Assembly (NCBI GenBank): GCA_019242065.1
Contig: JAFAWJ010000405.1
Span: 1-5,337, forward strand
Direction: 5' to 3'
Source: Chloroflexota bacterium
Lineage (GTDB): Bacteria; Chloroflexota; UBA6077; CF-72
Length of the DNA: 5,337 nt
The notes under the pieces were generated by a model. That model saw nothing but the letters and a program-made list of their open reading frames with translations, had not been told where the DNA came from and ran no database searches. Of the stretch, positions 4,613 through 5,337 are shown in pieces. Both the position numbers and the translations under genes were made by a program. The first letter of the stretch is position 1; every line of letters starts with the position of its first letter.

Positions 4613-5337
4613 GCCGCTGGTGGTCGGCAACTGGAAGATGAACACCCTCCGCGAGGAAGCCCAAACGCTCGCGCGCGCTCTGGTGGCCTCCCTGTCAGAC
4701 GTGCAATCCACTGAAATGATCGTGGCCCCGCCATTCCCATGGCTTACCGATGTCGCCGGCATCGTCCAGGGCAGCCCCGTGCAGCTCGCCGCCCAGAACA
4801 TGCACACCGAGGTCGGCGGCGCCTACACGGGCGAGGTCTCCCCGCGCATGCTCAAGGGCATCTGCCAGTACGTCCTCGTCGGCCAGTACGAGCGCCGCAT
4901 CCTCTTCGGCGACAAAGAGGCCATCGTCCGCCGCAAGGTCGCCTCCGCCCAGGAACAGGGCGTGATCCCGATCCTGTGCGTCGGCGAGGACGCCGACCAG
5001 CTCGACGAGGGCCTCGGCTTCTTCGTCGTGGCCGAGCAGGTCGAAGCGGACCTCGAAGGCGCCCGCATCGACGACAAGCTGGTGATCGCCTACGAGCCGT
5101 CGTGGACGACCATGGGCCGCGTGGCCCCACCGCCCATCTCATATGTGGTGGACATCGTCGGCCACATCCGCGACACGCTCACCATGCTGTACTCCCAGAC
5201 CCTGGCGGATCAGACGCGAGTCATCTACGGCGGCCAGGTCAACCCCCGCAACATCGAGGAGATCGCCGCCGAGGCGAGCATCGACGGCGTGCTGGCCAGC
5301 ACTGCCAGCACCAACGCGGCGAACTTCACCACGCTGG
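4605..5337 (+). CDS. Triosephosphate isomerase homologue with altered active site, 3' end outside window
   Basis: The frame starts with GTG, overlaps the DUF262 gene by 8 bp and runs to the window edge (244 residues; the family is usually about 250, so little is missing). The fold is clearly TIM: GNWKMN at 8-13 with catalytic Lys11, APPF at 41-44, AAQNMH at 62-67, GAYTGEVSPRMLK at 72-84, ERR at 96-98, PILCVGE at 122-128, AYEP at 162-165 with catalytic Glu164, and YGG at 208-210. Several hallmark residues are changed. The catalytic His of GHSERR is Gln94 (GQYERR). Loop 6, normally WAIGTG, reads WTTMGR. The Ser of YGGSV is Gln211. The phosphate-gripping GG before AS is Ser232-Thr233. True isomerase activity on triose phosphates is therefore doubtful, while the open frame and conserved scaffold suggest a kept protein with another role. 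Tight coupling to ligJ and DUF262 rather than gap-pgk fits that. It may be annotated as tpiA by similarity. Confidence 0.85.
   Translation, partial: MRKPLVVGNWKMNTLREEAQTLARALVASLSDVQSTEMIVAPPFPWLTDVAGIVQGSPVQLAAQNMHTEVGGAYTGEVSPRMLKGICQYVLVGQYERRILFGDKEAIVRRKVASAQEQGVIPILCVGEDADQLDEGLGFFVVAEQVEADLEGARIDDKLVIAYEPSWTTMGRVAPPPISYVVDIVGHIRDTLTMLYSQTLADQTRVIYGGQVNPRNIEEIAAEASIDGVLASTASTNAANFTTL

Noticed and set aside
2372..4807. Very long open frame on the minus strand (811 codons) across ligJ and the DUF262 gene
   Set aside because: Its product is a low-complexity mix rich in Gly, Val, Ala, Gln and His, with no family motif. The plus strand holds two clear protein families here. Long antisense frames are common in GC-rich genes.
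4884..4895. His-to-Gln change in the TIM homologue explained by a sequencing error
   Set aside because: A single-base error could turn His into Gln, but the neighbouring Ser is Tyr and three other active-site segments are altered too, in an intact frame. Errors would not cluster at functional sites.

Overview
The window is GC-rich bacterial DNA with densely packed genes, a TPP riboswitch and ordinary Shine-Dalgarno sites. The GC-rich codons, the thiamine gene order and the LigJ-type hydratase would suit a high-GC lineage such as Chloroflexota or Actinomycetota. Nothing in the window fixes the phylum, so that placement is a weak inference.

Left part (1-1069, minus strand): a thiamine-thiazole operon. 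A TPP riboswitch (973-1069) ends directly against the GTG start of a TenI/ThiE-family gene, which looks more like the thiazole tautomerase TenI than the synthase ThiE. After 25 nt comes a ThiS sulfur-carrier sequence whose frame runs, without a stop, past its Gly-Gly tail into the beginning of ThiG. This is a ThiS-ThiG fusion, cut by the window edge. Divergent to it (1105-1392, plus strand) is a 95-residue protein carrying a SWIM zinc-binding motif. The two units share a short AT-rich block that can be read as a -10 box in both directions.

Middle (1393-1945): no gene. Two copies of a roughly 158-bp element lie in inverted orientation around about 212 bp of single-copy DNA. Each copy holds three perfect palindromes of 24-26 bp, placed back to back with their CATG centres exactly 24 bp apart. 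All differences between the copies inside the palindromes are matched by the complementary change in the other arm. I could not assign this element to any family I know; it is the most unusual structure in the window.

Right part (1946-5337, plus strand): a tight three-gene unit. It begins with a LigJ-like 4-oxalomesaconate hydratase (amidohydrolase fold, zinc enzyme of protocatechuate/gallate meta-cleavage). Six bases later comes a 547-residue DUF262 protein whose C-terminal DUF1524 nuclease part has lost its HNH residues. Overlapping it by 8 bp is a triosephosphate-isomerase homologue, cut by the window end, in which the catalytic His is Gln and the phosphate-binding residues are replaced. 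Two apparently repurposed or inactive enzyme folds thus follow a catabolic hydratase. Whether the three proteins work together is not shown by the sequence, but their spacing argues for one transcript.
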